Of a DNA stretch of 64,000 nucleotides, positions 9,470 to 21,149 are shown piece after piece (position 1 is the stretch's first letter; each line of letters opens with the position of its first letter). The notes under the pieces are model-generated. The model ran no database searches and was not told where the DNA came from. It was given only the letters and a program-made list of their open reading frames with translations. The translations under genes were made by a program, and so were the position numbers. The stretch comes from Cristatella mucedo (Eukaryota; Bryozoa; Phylactolaemata; Cristatellidae), in NCBI GenBank assembly GCA_009760855.2, contig WPIO01000065.1, positions 631,001 to 695,000 on the forward strand. The letters run 5' to 3'.

Positions 9470-10475
9470 ATCCTACGCTGGTCAGCCGCTGAGGTGTATA
9501 CTGGTGGGGCATGAACGCTGTAAATTTTTTGTAGGACCTCTTGCTATACGATATTTCGGCAGCGAACTTTTCTTTAGCTTGAACCGCTGCTCTTGTAGCG
9601 AGCGATATAGATGTTGGATGGCGATTTAATTCTTTGATAGCGCTATCAAACGACCTACTACTACTACTTATTGCTATTATTATTCATAGATATATTATGG
9701 GTTCGCCCCTCATCAGGATAGTGCTAAAACTAGCGATTGATTCTATACGATTGAATCCGGTCGTTGGCATTCTTTTTAACTACTGAGCTCGTATTTAAGG
9801 TTACGGTCGCCGGCAGCTTCGAGAGCTTCCACCTCCATTCGGGCTACCAAGTTTGCCTTAACAGATACATGTAGGTTACTGTTTGCCAAGGCGTGGAGCA
9901 ATGCAACATTTTTGATACAAATGAGCCTTATGACTAAACGCTCGGGCTGGGTCTGCCACGCCGGCGTTAAACGCGCTGGCGACTAGTAACCTGCACATTT
10001 ATTACGACCGTGCATACCTTTTATTGCTTTGCTAACGTTGTTTAAATGAATTTCTAGAAGTTATTGCCGTTGCTAGGTTCTGCATAAAATGCATTACCAA
10101 AAGAAAAGCGCCCCGGGGCCGTGAGCTGAGTACCCACTCGTTTGACGTTCCTAGGGCTGTCTCGAACCGCTCAGCGCGTTCTCCCTCAAGCGTTGCTGCG
10201 AATCTATAACTAAGTGGTCATGAGGCCTGCTATAACTCCGGCGGCCCAACTTAACGCTTGTCTTTTTAATCCTCGTTCAATGTGCAATAAACACCTATTA
10301 ATAAACGAGCTTATTTCTGAAAAAGGCCTCGACCTGCTCGCCTTGCCTGGAAACTTGGCTGAAATCGGTAAACTGGCCTACAGTTAAAGATAAAATCACG
10401 ACTGGCTTCTCCTTCTTTCACACTCCTAGATCCATCAAAACTCGTAGGTGAAGTCGCCATTATCGCATGCTCGAC
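9470..10475. other. Unassigned spacer
   Basis: No coding similarity or repeat family recognised on either strand; one short TTA/TAT microsatellite at about 9655-9685. Confidence 0.5.
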
Positions 10476-10479
10476 CTTC

Positions 10480-10870
10480 AATTTCAAGCCGTTTGCAGTA
10501 CCATCGAAGCTGTCCTTCGGACCTATTGTCTTGGTTTTACCCGACAATAAGCTCCTAATGGTGGCAGTAGTCAATCGCCTACCATGTACCAAGCCCCCTT
10601 TATCTCAAATTTCTATGATCTTATTTCGATTCTGTGTGCAAGAATTCGATCTTTCCTCATTATGGGTGATTTCAACATTAATTTTGATAACTCATCTGAT
10701 ACCTAATTTCGTGTACTGACTCATTGTTTCTTATGACTCTTGTGCATGGCCTACTCGCATCAAGAGTCACACACTCACCGAGTGTTCTCATACAACTTCG
10801 CTTTATTAATTATTGCCAAATCCTGCTTATCTGACCACGTGCAGATCTTATTCAGTCTACAATGTGTGCC
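10480..10870 (+). mobile_element. L2-B endonuclease-domain fragment
   Basis: Resembles the stretch at 30150-30560 and matches the region downstream of the Y-R-P-P motif of L2-type endonucleases (TKPPLSQISMILFRFCVQEF). Further on, CMAYSHQESHTHRVFS parallels the family's THRxGHTLD segment. Frame is broken repeatedly. Confidence 0.45.
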
Positions 10871-10924
10871 CTCCTCATCTAAAATCACATGTGAATCTCG
10901 AAACCTCAAGGCCCTTGCTTCGAC

Positions 10925-11509
10925 CAGTTGCCACGTGAGACCTCTTCTAGCCAACCTGCACTGGCTACCAGTCAAGCAACGAATTGACTTCAAGGTTTTG
11001 TCGCTCACTTTTAGGTCCTTTTATTCTTTGGCTCCAGCCTACCTATCAGATCTACTCCCCCACCAGGTCAAGCATCGTACCGCCTGCATTTCGGAAACCA
11101 ACTGTTTACCTATACCTCATACAAACCTCAAATCCTTTGAAGACCGTGCATTTAGTTCGTATGCTCCCAAAGCATGGAACTCACTCCCGGCTTGCATAAA
11201 GACATCCCCTGACTTGACCACATTTAAAAAGAAATTAAAAACCCACCTATTTATCACAGCATTTAGTGGGCCTCTTGGGATTCGTCTTTTATGTGCTTAG
11301 GCGTACTGATACTGTGCATGCTGCCACTAACCACACTTGCATGCTGACCCTGTGCATGTCACCCTAACCATGTTATTCATGTTGTTAATCAAGCATGGTA
11401 CCATTAATCATTCGATCGCATTTGCTTTGCATCAAATGTAAAGCACCAAGAAAGAGATCGAGTTCTCTGAGGGTGCTTTATCAAGCATATTATTATTGTT
11501 ACCCTTAAA
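10925..11509 (+). mobile_element. L2-B LINE, 3' end copy
   Basis: Carries the carboxy-terminal ORF2 segment ([40 protein letters not shown]), then the 3' UTR and the AAAGCACC...GGGTGCTTT hairpin, and ends in an ATT-type microsatellite near 11490. It is 5'-truncated and apparently joined to the endonuclease fragment before it, so both may be one internally deleted copy. Confidence 0.85.
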
Positions 11510-11867
11510 ATCGATGCTGTTCGTGCAGGAATATTCGCTTTGCCACTACTGCTCAATACCCCATCCAACCTGTCATCCAGCATTGGTAGATTGCTACAAC
11601 ACAACACTAGTTGACATGCTCGATGAGTTTGCACCTGTGACTAAGCACCATGTGCACCCTCGCCCAGACGGCCTTTGGTTTACCCCAGACACTAAATTAG
11701 CTAGGTCCACTAAGCGCAAGCTTGAAAAAGCATACACAAGATCAATACTGACTAGTCCATCGGCAATCATTCTCAATACTGACTAGTCCATCGGCAATAA
11801 TACGAGGACTACTGTAGATCGTACCAATCGATCCCAGCAAGCCAAGTCTGGCTTCTCTAAAAACAAT

Positions 11868-12051
11868 GTTTGTCTCTGTGTATGTCACTCCTAACAATGT
11901 TATTCTTGTAGTTTATTAGCATGCTACTTCTAACCATTTAATCATGCTTTCTTTGCAGCAAATGTACAGCACCTAGAAAGAGATTGAGTTCTTGGATGGT
12001 GCTTTATCAAGTTTGTTATGATTATTATTATTGTTATTGTTGTTGTTGAAT
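11868..12051 (+). mobile_element. Short L2-B tail nested inside another L2-B
   Basis: Only the last 180 bp of the LINE: AATGTTATTCTTGTAG, the hairpin (CAGCACCTAGAAAGAG...GGATGGTGCTTT) and an ATT/GTT microsatellite. On both sides the host LINE continues in the order seen in other copies. Confidence 0.65.
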
Positions 12052-12705
12052 CACGAATGCGAAATCCAAAAACGCTGATGTCGACGATCAACTATCTCCT
12101 TAACAACTCTAGGTTGACTCCTTACCGAATGATTCCTATGATGATCTAGCTGATCGCTTCTCTAGCTTCTTTGTCAGCAAGATCAGGAAGTCCCTAAGAT
12201 GGCAGCATCCCCCTGGAATCATATCCCTGAATTCCGTGCAGCATCTAAATATCTACATTCAAAAAGGCCACTAGTGACGGTGTCCTGAAGTTCATACCCC
12301 AATACAAAACGACAGCCAGTTCTCTGGACCCTATCCGTCCTGTCCTTCTTCTGCTATGCTCAGATCTGCTGCTGCCATGCATTAGTAACCTCATAAATAC
12401 GTCATTAGTCTCAGGTCATGTCCCAGCACCTTTCAAAAAGGCTGTAGTCTGGCTAATACTCAAATAAACCAGCACTGGACCAAGAGAACTGGAGCAACTT
12501 CCGCCCAGTCTACCTTCTATCATTTCTATTAAAGACAGTGGAACGAGTCGTGGCAGACCAGCTCAACTCATATATTGAAACTTGAAACCTTGTTAGTAAG
12601 TTCTAGTCTGATTTTAGATGTAATCACTTGACAGAGTCGGCATTGCTCCGGGTGTCTAATGACCTAGTTAGAAATGCGGACTTGTAGGGGTTCTCTCTGC
12701 TTGCT

Positions 12706-13131
12706 TTGCTCGATCTTTCGATAGCTTTTGATATTATCGATGATCAAGTCCTTCTTGAGCACCTCACATCTCGCCTGGGCATCACTGGCACTGCTCTGCA
12801 ATGGTTCAGGCCCTATCTCAGTGGGAGATGCCAGAGTATTGATGTGAACGGACAAAGATCATCCGAGGTACCTCTGAAAAATGGAGTACCTCAGGGCTCC
12901 GTGCTAGGTCCGGTTCTTTTCACAGTTTATGCTCTCCCTCTTGCTGATGTGATTGCCAAGCACAATCTAGGCTTTCACTTCCATGCGGATGACACTCAGT
13001 TGTACCTTTGCTTTGATTCCTCCCAGCCTTCGAGCACCTCAAATTCTCTCAATTCACTTGCTGCATGTATTGATGACATCCGCACATGGATGGCAGCACA
13101 TTTTATAAAACTAAACGATGATAAAACTTAA
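12706..13131 (+). pseudogene. L2-B reverse transcriptase, open fragment
   Basis: A 141-codon open stretch covering RT blocks with palm motif A (LDLSIAFDIIDDQVLLEHL), the GVPQGSVLGP block and the catalytic box, here HADD instead of YADD. It ends at a premature stop in the LNDDKTNLL block. RT of L2-like LINEs copies its RNA at a nicked target. Loss of the conserved tyrosine and the flanking stops mark it as dead. Confidence 0.8.
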
Positions 13132-13311
13132 CTTACTAGTTATGGGTAAGCTCAGTGTGATTCAGAAGCTGGAAAGGCTGACGCTCAAAATTGGCTCTGC
13201 CAGTATATCTGCTGTTGAATCAGCTCGAAACCTAGGTGCCATGTTCCAAAGTGATCTCTCGTTAGACGACCGTATCAGCTTCACAGTCAAATCTGCCCAG
13301 ATCAGAGCAAG

Positions 13312-13560
13312 AACTTTGCTCTTTATCCGTCGATCGAACGGGAGTCATCGCAGGCCATTTAGCAAAGGAGACGCAAGGCTGAATCTATAAGATTGTTGAT
13401 TAGCCTTGCAGCAATATTCATCGCATGCTGGAGAGGCTTAGTTTTTTAGGTAGTCCAGCCAAAACTAAATTCCATTAGTCCAGCCTAAATAGAACCGTGG
13501 AGCTAGCAAGAGTTGTAGCAAACCATCATTGTAGACAGTCCTTATCTTTGGTGTGGACTC
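13312..13560 (-). mobile_element. L2-A LINE fragment inside L2-B
   Basis: GCAAGAACTTTGCTCTTTAT, TAGTCCAGCCAAAA and TTGTAGACAGTCCTTATCTT match the antisense of the L2-A ORF2 carboxy-terminal region at 24397-24650. A similar antisense L2-A to L2-B junction occurs at 33250-33520. Confidence 0.6.
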
Positions 13561-14109
13561 CCTACGAGCGAGAGACGATTTCTGGAACACAGAATGGAAA
13601 TGAGATCAGTGTTTTGTCGGAAACTTGCATGCTGACCTTGTGCATGTCACACCTAACCATGTAATTCCTGTCGTTTATTGAGCGTGCTACCGCTAACCAT
13701 TCAATCGTGCTAATGTAAAGTACCTAGAAAGCGATTGAGTTTTCTGAGAGCGTTATATCAAATCCGTTATTTATATTATTATTATTATTATTCGTTGAGG
13801 GGACTGCAAACCTCGTGCATTTCTCTGGCGAGCGAAATTCACTGCTCCACAAATAATTTTATTGTACCTTGTGTCTTAGCCTATTGGCTACGTGCTGGCA
13901 CTTCGCTAGCCGGGTCGTGGATGAAGTAGCAAAAGCGATCAAGACAAAAGCGCGCCGACATAAAGCGTGCAAGGCTGGCAACCCTGACAAAAGCGGGAAT
14001 GAAAAAGTGCGAAATTAGTTTATGGAACTATACGATTTAAAAAAGTTTCCGTCTTTCCGCCTTCCAAATCAACTACCATTACACCAAGAAGAAGTGACTT
14101 CACGGGCAG

Positions 14110-14350
14110 TGAGCTGCTCGTAACTATTATACCGAGAAGAAGCAAACAGACTTACACCAAGAATGAAGAATTCGACATGAACATGTGCAAGGTTTCCATT
14201 GCAAAGTGGAATGTTAGTGCTCGCGCCGTCGACAACGTACCTCGCACCAACAACTCATTTAAGGCATGGCATTGATCTTTCAACATAAGATCGATTGCCA
14301 GCACCCATCCGTCTAAAAGCTGGTTGTGCACATCCGTCAAAAACAGAATC
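14110..14350 (+). pseudogene. MULE transposase relic
   Basis: Plus-strand translation gives KWNVSARAVDNVPRTNNSFK, then AWH, a stop, SFN and later THPS. This matches the carboxy-terminal block of MULE transposases that occur with FLYWCH domains (WNVY...RTNN..EGWH..F......HPS). The family catalyses cut-and-paste transposition. The in-frame TGA after the tryptophan-histidine pair and the lack of a DDE-containing ORF upstream show it is dead. Confidence 0.6.
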
Positions 14351-14696
14351 ACTACGATTTGAATGATTGCACTAGGCGCGCCTATCGCCTCGCGGGTGGG
14401 ATGCCCGTTGAGACATGTTTTTGCATATGACTGGACTCTACTGGTCTAAAGCCAAGCAAATGAATGCAATAAAAAGCAGGCATTAATGTTCGCTGGTTGG
14501 TGCATCGCTGGCTGTGACCTGTCTGCAGGCACGATGCATTTTTGCGAGACTCTAGATTGGAAATTTCGGCGAATGCTGTGCACTGCAAGTAATGCATGCG
14601 AAGAAATGTCAATAGGCAGTTTCTAATTTCATTTTTGCTGTTGCATCTCCATTAATTAAGCAAATCAATTGAGATGTGATGTCGATCAAACGCTGT

Positions 14697-14875
14697 GAGC
14701 TGTCATGGCATACTAGGTAAGGCGGTTACTTTTCACGACCCCAGTCCCGAGGTCATATGTTCGAATCCTGTGGTGGGCGATCCTTTGTTGCCATTGCAAG
14801 CGGTGGTGATAGCCATAAAGGGTTTTCCATCGCTATGCAAAAGAGGCTGTTTAATAAGCCAGTATTTTTTGAAGA
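14697..14875 (+). mobile_element. tRNA-derived SINE
   Basis: A-box region TGGCATACTAGGTAAGGCGG, palindromic stem CCCAGTCCCGAGGTC, B box TGTTCGAATCC, body GGGCGATCCTTTGTTGCC, and tail CGCTATGCAAAAGAGGCTG. It sits inside the MULE-like block and is therefore younger than it. Confidence 0.85.
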
Positions 14876-15405
14876 TTGAGAGGTTTCGTTTAGGAATCAG
14901 ATATCTAAAAGCATCCAAGCTGAAGTCTGTTCGCGTTAATTGACGCCTGGATGTGTTGATCACAATATATGGAGCAGTCCTAGTGGGATATTACCATCGA
15001 ACAGTCACACGAAACCTGAGCATCTAATTACAAAATAGGCTAATATTAGTAGGCTATATTAACTCTTTACATAAATAGATATGTTCAAACTATTTTTAAA
15101 TGCTGCCATAAATTGTAATGCTATGTAAGCTAAACTATGAATTAATTTTCACTCATAAAAATACTCTAGTTATGAATGTTTATTTAAACGTTACAATTAT
15201 TTTGTGCGAAATTTTTAGTGCGCTAATGTCGTTGCACGCTTATGCCGCTTAATAAAGTTTAAGGGCACTGTTTATCGCTGCCGTGCTCGGCCACCGCCGG
15301 TCTGCTTGCACTTTTCGAGGTAGCGCCTACGACTCACTAGAATCGTGCTGGTTCGACGCGACTCGAGGTTCTCCGCCAGTTTTCGCCTCGCGCGTCCGCT
15401 AGGAC

Positions 15406-15700
15406 TCACAGCGCTACGAGACAAGATGAGAGTGGTGTATTTGCGGAGACAGTCTTTGGTGCAGAAGCGCTTAGGAGTGCGTTTGTAGCAGGAGCAAAGT
15501 GCTGTAGGACGCTGGTTACCGTCGCAGCATCTTTCGGACCCGAGCGTCGCCTAGACGAACGGCGGAAGCCCGAAGGCACGACACGCGGTGCGCCCGCAGG
15601 GCTCCGTACAAGGTCGGTCGAAGGCTGAGCCTGGTAAACGGCTCGGTGGCCTATTTTTTGCTTGCGGTGGCTGGGATTGTCCGGCAACGGGCGGCACTTT
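15406..15700 (-). other. Internal start of the 15.7-16.2 kb LTR element
   Basis: Follows the primer-binding site on the minus strand. A 93-codon frame here is basic and proline/serine-rich with no recognisable Gag motif, and it differs from the Gag start seen in Gypsy-2. No pol follows, so the element is a remnant. Confidence 0.3.
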
Positions 15701-16235
15701 CAGATGCCACCGTCCGCGCCACCAAACGTCCTGCTCTATCTGCGGCCCCAGCTTTGGGCTGGTAGTTGGCTGGACGCGCGCTGTCCTATCGTCCGTCCTG
15801 GCGAGCTCGTCAGGCAGCTCTGACGCACTTCGTCTCCTCCGTGACCCCGTCGCCTAGTGAAGGGAATCGGCTGCCAGTCGAGCCGCTGCGTCGTCTCATC
15901 ATTCGTAAGTGACGACACGCATTCCCAGGCAAGCGCTCGATTCGAGAAAGATCTGCGCTCGGCTTGCCACGGCGACTTGGCCGGTCTTCCGCATTCAATG
16001 AAGACAGCTGCCGTCTGCACACCGTATACCGCAGAGAGTTTATTTCCCTGCCGCCAAGTTTAATCGCAAATCACTCGGGCGATGCTCGCCTCTAGATCGA
16101 TTAGCTGCGAGGAAGTGACAGAGCCTCTTTCGGTCCCTTAAAAGCACGACTCCACAAGTCTAGTAGCGTTCCTTTCTTCGTAGACCTCGGAGACTCGACT
16201 CGGGAGAGTCAGCACGCCGCTATATAGTGGATAGG
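15701..16235 (-). mobile_element. LTR plus primer-binding site, relative of Gypsy-2
   Basis: Collinear with 56607-57141 in inverse orientation: both share TCTCCGAGGTCTACGAAGAA, ATAAACTCTCTGCGGTAT, GCAGACGGCAGCTGTCTTCA and ACGGACGATAGGACAGCG. On the minus strand it is followed at 15724 by TGGTGGCGCGGACGGTGG, a primer-binding site complementary to a tRNA 3' end (begins TGG). The outer LTR limit is approximate. Confidence 0.7.
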
Positions 16236-16239
16236 TATT

Positions 16240-17030
16240 CTTTATCGCAGCGGCCTAAAGTTCAGAGTTGTTCCTCTAGCTGCTGCTTATTCTAGGGCTG
16301 CTGGTCCTGCCGAAATTGGTGCGACCAGTGGCTTGAATTCGTAGCAGCGGGAATAGACGGAGGTCTTGCTTTACTTAGACGAACCTCCTCATTGAGGTTT
16401 TAGGGCTCCGACGGTTGAAATCATGCCTTGTTTTTTACTCAACCCTAAACCATCTTCAACCAACTTCCTCTCAACCATCGGAGTTCCAGAGCTCATGCGT
16501 TTGCAACTCTTGCTCCTCAATGGTTGACAGTCACCACTCGGACCGCTCTGTCTTCAATCGCAGTGAGCACTGTCGCAACGAAACGCAAGGCTCACACAGA
16601 CCTGTTACTGGCAGGACGCGTACACTGGGCGGTTCCGTAGCAGCTTCTTCGTAGGCTTTCTGCTGGGCAATATCCGAAGCGGGCTCCAGATATCGCCACA
16701 ATAGCGACATCCATTAACGTGAGCACGGTCGGTTAATTAGTGCGATCGAGATTGGTTTCTTCGTGGTTAGGTTCTGAGTCCGTCTCGCTTCCTCGCACCA
16801 CTCAGTTCCGGGCAGCGGTTCTAACAGGCTCGTAAGATCGATAAAACAGACCCGATCCTACTCATTGACTGACAGAGGACCGCCGAGCTACCATCGGAAG
16901 TCCAGAGCAAGCGACCAATCAGAGGAGTGAAGGACACGCCTTCTTTACTGTTTTGACTGAAATAAAAGCAAAATTTCCAGTCAGCAGCCCTCCCGCGGCA
17001 TGGAACCGCCGACGTGCATTACGTTGAGTG
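16240..17030. other. Unassigned spacer
   Basis: No gene or repeat family recognised. It may include upstream sequence of the neighbouring LTR element, but no Pol motifs are visible. Confidence 0.4.
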
Positions 17031-17035
17031 TTTAC

Positions 17036-18165
17036 ATTCCTAATAATAATAATATTAACAATAAATTTGTTATAGCGCCCTTATGTTTACTGCAAAGGAA
17101 TCGTGATCGATTGATCAGTAGTATAGCAAGGTTGGAAGTGGCATGCACAGGGTCAGCGTGCAAATATAGTTAGTGGCAGCATGCACAGTGTCAGTACGCA
17201 TAATCACACAAAGGACAAATCGCATGGACAAACTGAATGCTGTAATAAATATGTGCACTTTTAGCTTATTTTTGAATGTCGTCAGTCAGGGGATGCGACG
17301 CCAGTCGGAAGTGAGCTGCAGGCTTTGGGAGCATACAAACTAAAGGCGTGGTCTCCAAATTCAACGTTCGGACGAGGTGAGAGTAAAGGACTAGGTTAAG
17401 AAAAGTGGGCGGTACGATGCTCGTCATGGAGGGGAATAGATCTGATAGGTATGCTAGAGCCAAAGAATGAAGGGAACTAAAAGTGAGTGACAAAACCTTA
17501 AATAATAATAATAATAATAGTAATACATTTTGCAGAGCGCCCCCTGATAATTCAATCTCTTTCCAGGCGCTTTAAAATTGCTCAACAAGGAAGCACGACG
17601 AAATGGTTAGTGGTAGCATGATCAATAAACAACACGAATGCTTATGGGTCAGCATGCACATGGTCAGCATGCAAAACCTTGAAGTCAATTCGCTGCTTGA
17701 CTGGGAGCCATTGCAGGTCCACAAGAAGTGGTGTGGTGGCATCTGCGACGCTCACAATAGACAAGCCTAGCTGCAGAGTTTGGCACCAGCTGTAAGCACC
17801 TGATTTCGCAGGCTGGAAGGCCAGCAAGCAGTGAGTTATAGTAGTCGTGGCAGGACGCCACAAATGCATCGGCCAATTTAGACGTGGCTGTTATCCCTGT
17901 CTCAAAACCCCCAACTTTTAGCAATTTTTTGCGGCTGAAAGTAGGCAGACTTGACTGCGGAGCTGATTTAGTCGTCTAATGAAAGATCACTATGGTATAA
18001 AACACCTAGATTTCGTGCCGATTTGACAGGAGATGTGCTGGAAGAGCCGATCTAGAGCGTTAACCTTTCCAATCTCTGAATCCCATTCAATTTGCTAATA
18101 GCTATTTGTTTGGTTTTATTTTCATTTAATTTAAGAAAATTGCTGCAATCCATGTGCGGATGTCA
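17036..18165 (-). mobile_element. L2-B LINE, 3' third, with nested copy
   Basis: Begins with an (ATA)n tail and the hairpin remnant, runs inverted through the 3' UTR and the ORF2 end, then into the block before the RT end (17680-18160; TCTAATGAAAGATCACTATG, ATTTAATTTAAGAAAATTGC). Interrupted by a second short tail at 17503-17682. Confidence 0.8.
17503..17682 (-). mobile_element. L2-B tail inserted in L2-B, with target duplication
   Basis: (ATA)n then CAGAGCGCCCCCTGATAATT...CAGGCGCTTTAAAAT and about 100 bp of 3' UTR. The flanks AAAACCTTAA (left) and AAAACCTTGAA (right) look like a target-site duplication, and the host LINE continues in register across it. Confidence 0.75.
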
Positions 18166-18169
18166 TCAA

Positions 18170-20840
18170 TATCCCTTGCCTGCGAGCCGTTGGCGATCCG
18201 TCTCAAACTGCCTCTACATACACCTGAGCATTCCTACATCGTAGCTCCATCTCCCACTTGCTCTTACTCTTACCTACTCTCAACTCTCACTCTCTCTCCC
18301 TCTCACTGTCTCTCCGGCTCTCACTCTCTCCCCTAATCACGACTGAGGTTTCCATCGATCCTCTTCAATAACCGTTAAAGGATTAGCCCCAGGTGTCAGG
18401 CCGAAACGGGGGGGGTTAGCAAACCACTCCGGCTGGTCGCCCCTCCCGCCGCGATCCGGCGACCGCTCCCAGTAGCAACGTTTCTTGGAATTCTCAGCCA
18501 GGATTAGTTGTCGTTAATCTATAATGTCTGAACACATAGCTCGCCACTTCACCTGCCCGACCGGAGCATCCGACCCAGTGGCACCGCACACACGTGCGAT
18601 CTCGATCTATTCCCAAGAGCTATTTATTTGCAATTACACATTTTAAGGCAAAATTAGATGCTCAATTTCAACCACCAGACTGAATGGTGCAGCTACACAT
18701 GCAGACGATCTACCTAGATATTCTTAACAGGGACATTTTACATCGTAGCTATACCACGTAGAAGTTGTGACAGCTCTCCGTACGATCTAGCGTCGGGCTG
18801 GGTAGCTCGACCGATCGACAAGTCTCCAGTCTCCAGCACCAAGCACTTTATTAGCAGAAACCACGCCGGCCAAGCCCAGTCTACACATTCGAGACGGCTG
18901 CCGGCGTAAAGGGATCAGGCCCGAGTCCTCCTCGTGATCCATCTTTACTCCTCCGGCAGCCCTTGCATTCCGTGCAATCATTGTTTATGATCTGTTGCAC
19001 CATTGTTGTTCCGAACCCGTCCGACAGCAGGCGGCAGCTTATGGTAGTTGAATGTTCCCACAGATATTGTCATTGGATGGATTTATGCCAGATTGCCGAG
19101 TCATCAGCTGAAACCCATTGCCTGCCGCTCAACCACTCGAGACCTTCGACTGCTTTGGCAGGCAGGTCCCTCGGCCGTTGCCCAATGCTCGGAGGCTCCC
19201 GAGTCAGGTTCCCTCGCAGTAGTACAATAGATATCACAAAGGGCACAAAGTACGCGTGACATCGGCGACTTTTGCTTTCTGGACCTAATCACGGACTCAC
19301 ATGCTCACGTTTAAAATTGCATATGTCAAGAGTGAAATCATGTTCCAGTAGTTGTAATTCCGAAAGCTCAAATACCCTCTTGGGTTGTCATAATCTGGGT
19401 GATACTGCAAGACAACAATAGAAATATGAATACTAAAAAGTCCGTTGTGTATTGACCAAGGAGAACGGAATCACAATGCAGGCGCTTAATAACTCGCTGA
19501 GCCGGGAGCCTCGTTTGTAACAATGGAAAGCAGTCAGTACTCAATGGCGACTAGCAAGCAAGGTGTCAGGATGAGTCGAGCGTAACAATGGATCTTCGGA
19601 AGATCTGCTGTCGTAACAACAGCCTGATTAACCTCAACGCTTTTATCATCTTTGCTCTAGAGGGCACGCATGTGCTACACACTTGCAAGGAAATTCCGTA
19701 ACTAGGCAAGATAAGCTTCTAGCTCAAAGAGCTTAGCGTAGATTTATATGACCTACGGTGTCCCCGCCTCATTGGTTGAGGTACCTATCAACCGACTTAG
19801 CACTAAGTAGGCGTGACGTGCGTCGGTGGTGTCAGCTTCATTCGGAGTGCTGGTGGTTTTGCCGGTCGAGTTACTCTCTCAGCTTTAGCTAACACTACGG
19901 AGTAGCTGATTGTCAACCGGACGAGCCTTTTCAGCGTATGAACCCGAGACGTCAAGTGCCCCGTCTTTCGGCAGTTCAACCTCATCCTATGGAGGGGAAC
20001 AAAGGTAAGCACCGGCCACGTAAGACTAGTAGGGCTTTGAGTTTCAGCTTGGCTCTTTCTAGTACTGCTAGTGCCGGTTCCATCCGATTGCTTGGTTCAA
20101 ACGAGAGCGTTTTCATGCTGTGCATGCCGTCCTGCTGTTCATTTGTTCGAATGCCCAGCATGCAACGGCGATGACCAAATTAGCGTTCTGTCGCTCTTAC
20201 GTTAATCTTAAGTCGCATTATCTAATATTAGTAAATCAAACCTAGAGGAGAGGTGAGACAGCCTTGACTAAATCCGCACGCTCACACAGGTATATGTAGT
20301 GCTTCCCCCTGTCAATGCTGCGATCAGCACCATCGTCACCTCTTCGATAAACAATATCGTCACCTCCATGATTCCGCGTATGAGTCATGGGCGGGTATAC
20401 ACGACGGTGGAAGCAAGAATGAACAAATGGTATACTGCATATCTGTATTTGGCAAACCGCCAGCCCAGAAAGACGGTACACATCCGAATCGTGGTAGGAT
20501 GTTCACGGGAGATTCATAAAGTGATTAGGGTGCTCGAGCTATACAACAGCTGTTCACCTTAAATTGAAAGCTACCCGGCTGTGCTTACGCTACAATGATG
20601 CACTAGAGCCGAAAAAATTGCATTGCATGACCTTGAAGGTCATGAACGGTTTCTGGCAACGATGGCACGATAGCAGTCAGTCGCAGGCAGGGGATAAAGT
20701 AGCTTAGATGGTTGCCGGTTTTGCTAGTTGTCCTAGAGTAAAGATACCGACGGAAGTAGTAGTCTAAGTCACTTCCTCCAGACATCACGTTGTTTGTAGA
20801 CACTGACCGGTGGTCACTTTCTGACTGCCTTAGAGCTTTA
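18170..20840. other. 2.7 kb without recognised features
   Basis: Only a CT-rich low-complexity stretch at about 18255-18340 and a G8 run at 18409. Open frames are short and lack motifs. No SINE or LINE tails seen. It could include exons of an unrecognised gene, but I cannot support any. Confidence 0.5.
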
Positions 20841-20849
20841 TCTCAACAA

Positions 20850-21050
20850 TAAGAATAAACAATGGCAACACATTTGTATAACGCCCTCAGAGAACTTAAT
20901 CTCTACCTAGGCGCTTTACATATGCTTCAAAGGAAGCACGGTCGAGTGATTAGTGGTAAGCACGCTCAATGGCAACACGTGTAATAAAGGAGAGATGCAC
21001 AGGGTCAACATGCAATTATGATTAGTAGCAGCGTGCGCTTTGAAATTCGA
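20850..21050 (-). mobile_element. L2-B LINE tail
   Basis: ATAACGCCCTCAGAGAACTT, ACCTAGGCGCTTTACATATG and CATGCACAGGGTCAACATGC: the 3' hairpin and UTR of L2-B in inverse orientation, 5'-truncated at about 200 bp. Confidence 0.8.
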
Positions 21051-21149
21051 TAGTATGCATGAAGTCATGCACATGCTGCGACATCTCAGAGCAAGCAGCG
21101 TTAACTCTCGCCTGAGCCGCAGGCCGAGCATGGCTGCTGATGTCCCCGG

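Larger units (their letters stand above)
11510..13793 (+). mobile_element. L2-B LINE, partial, with nested insertions
   Basis: Starts in the linker between endonuclease and reverse transcriptase (FAPVTKHHVHPRPDGLWFTP). After a nested tail (11868-12051) it resumes through the RT domain at 12052-13310: LLEHLTSRLGITGTALQWF, GVPQGSVLGPVLFTVYALPL, then HADDTQLYL in place of YADD. It ends in the 3' hairpin and (ATT)n near 13793. The part after 13310 is replaced by an antisense L2-A piece. Several stops and frameshifts; not functional. Confidence 0.85.
13930..15260 (+). mobile_element. Decayed MULE-type DNA transposon (tentative limits)
   Basis: The outer parts share inverted CG-rich words: left ACATAAAGCGTGCAA and GTGCGAAATT, right (reverse complement) CATAAGCGTGCAAC and TTTCGCAC. 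Between them lies a transposase relic with the MULE hallmark R-TNNS-x-x-x-WH (14203-14350) and a later SINE (14697-14875). Ends and target duplication are not resolved. Confidence 0.4.

Noticed and set aside
18170-20840. Possible genes from 60-98 codon frames
   Set aside because: No motif, membrane pattern or splice-supported continuation could be seen. Lengths are those expected by chance.
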